A stretch of DNA of 32,327 bases, from NCBI GenBank assembly GCA_944324445.1, contig CALUWL010000016.1:1-32327 (forward strand), read 5' to 3'. This document shows positions 31,857-32,327 of this stretch, in pieces. The translations under genes and the position numbers were made by a program. This DNA is from Candidatus Gastranaerophilales bacterium. GTDB lineage: Bacteria > Cyanobacteriota > Vampirovibrionia > Gastranaerophilales > Gastranaerophilaceae. The notes beneath the pieces are model-generated. The model saw only the letters and a program-made list of their open reading frames with translations, did no database searches and was not told the DNA's origin. The stretch's first letter is position 1; every line of letters starts with the position of its first letter.

Positions 31857-32327
31857 TGTGTGAAAATAAAGACAAGCGATGAGCTTGGCTTTATTGAAAC
31901 CAATCGATGGCGACGTTTCAAATTCTTGCCGAAGGCGAATTTGACAGGAGCAAAAAGCGTAAGCCAGAATGAAGACCAAAATGATGAGTTTTGGTCGTAA
32001 CTGTCGATAGCCGCTGCCCAAAATCCCTTAGCGAACTTGTGAGCTTAGGGATTGGAAATACCCTTGGGGTGCGTAGGATAATTGAGCAAACGAACGACAG
32101 CGAAAGCGATAGTGAGTTTTGCGAAATACCCACAGGCGGAATTTTTGAATAGAATTTTAATCTTCCAATTCGGAAAAATTAACACAAGGTTTTGGAAATT
32201 TTAATGATACGAAAACGACATACACTCATTCTTAGCGAGCACAAGCGAGCTTTAGAATGATGGATGCAAAACTCTAACATACAAGCAATTTTAATTGCGT
32301 AAGTATGTTAAGAGTTGTTGCCAAAGC
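31840..32327. other. Hairpin-rich intergenic array, possibly structured RNA or palindromic repeats (runs off window)
   Basis: No gene is seen from 31604 to the window end, and GC rises to about 40-48% against about 30% around it. Hairpins are: 31865-31895 (12 bp, one mismatch, loop GATGA), 31919-31943 (CAAATTC/GAATTTG), 31974-31996 (GACCAAAA/TTTTGGTC, loop GATGA), 32022-32053 (AATCCCT...AGGGATT, one T-T mismatch), 32227-32259 (CATTCT/AGAATG) and 32270-32316 (about 19 bp including GCAATT-TT-AATTGC). Direct repeats are GCAAAAAGCGTAAGCC at 31840 and 31950, and GAAATACCC at 32055 and 32123. Short frames here read through hairpins in both directions and look spurious. The strand is unknown. Confidence 0.6.

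Noticed and set aside
31782-32133. Two overlapping minus-strand reading frames of 71-79 codons in the region after tRNA-fMet
   Set aside because: They read through several perfect hairpins and direct repeats, have no ribosome binding site and show no protein-like pattern; the constraint seen is on base pairing, not on codons.

Overview
The window is an AT-rich (roughly 30% GC), gene-dense bacterial chromosome segment. Its genes point to a Gram-negative-type envelope: an arabinose-5-phosphate isomerase for KDO, a dTDP-rhamnose epimerase, a GT2 glycosyltransferase and a GT-C-like membrane protein. Codon use, gene content and the set of lineage-specific hypothetical proteins resemble gut Vampirovibrionia (Melainabacteria, order Gastranaerophilales), the non-photosynthetic relatives of Cyanobacteria. 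That placement is inferred from resemblance, not from a search.

Layout. 1-2862: end of a BaiN/HI0933-type flavoprotein, a dihydrolipoamide-dehydrogenase-like enzyme and lipoyl synthase, all +. 2855-6171 (minus): a GT-C-like membrane protein, rimO and an HspR-like MerR regulator in one overlapping run. 6237-9571: orphan proteins on + around a minus-strand three-gene signalling unit (one-helix membrane protein, ECF sigma factor, Spy/CnrX-like periplasmic protein). 9628-11715: fusA. 11894-17620: an EF-hand protein and three paralogous coiled-coil proteins starting MGWVTLTLRK, interleaved with rsmD, a CoA-disulfide-reductase-like enzyme, a small orphan and a P-loop kinase. 17786-19185: rpmH, rnpA and a uridine-kinase-like gene. 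19282-22106: proC and uvrB. 22108-26427: kdsD, a large orphan with papain-like residues, tRNA-Cys, and a uvrC lacking its C-terminal HhH domain. 26534-31410: orphan, rplY, folP, YkgJ-type Cys cluster protein, small orphan, LOG-family protein, GT2 and rfbC. 31482-31558: initiator tRNA. 31604-32327: no gene, but a GC-richer stretch packed with hairpins and repeats that runs off the window.

Most notable signals. (1) Six orphan genes, including all three MGWVTL paralogs, share an unusual promoter: an RGCAATT-like box, exactly 14 nt, then CTTTATTA. Three of them add TGTAGGGAT three bases further on. This looks like a small regulon of lineage-specific proteins. (2) The MGWVTL family keeps both ends and varies in the middle, as filament-forming proteins do. 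(3) The sigma/membrane/periplasmic trio resembles CnrY/CnrH/CnrX in components. (4) The hairpin array after tRNA-fMet contains stems that differ in sequence but keep pairing, suggesting a structured RNA or a palindromic repeat family. (5) Several genes have a -10 box 6-9 nt before the start codon and no Shine-Dalgarno sequence, suggesting leaderless mRNAs.
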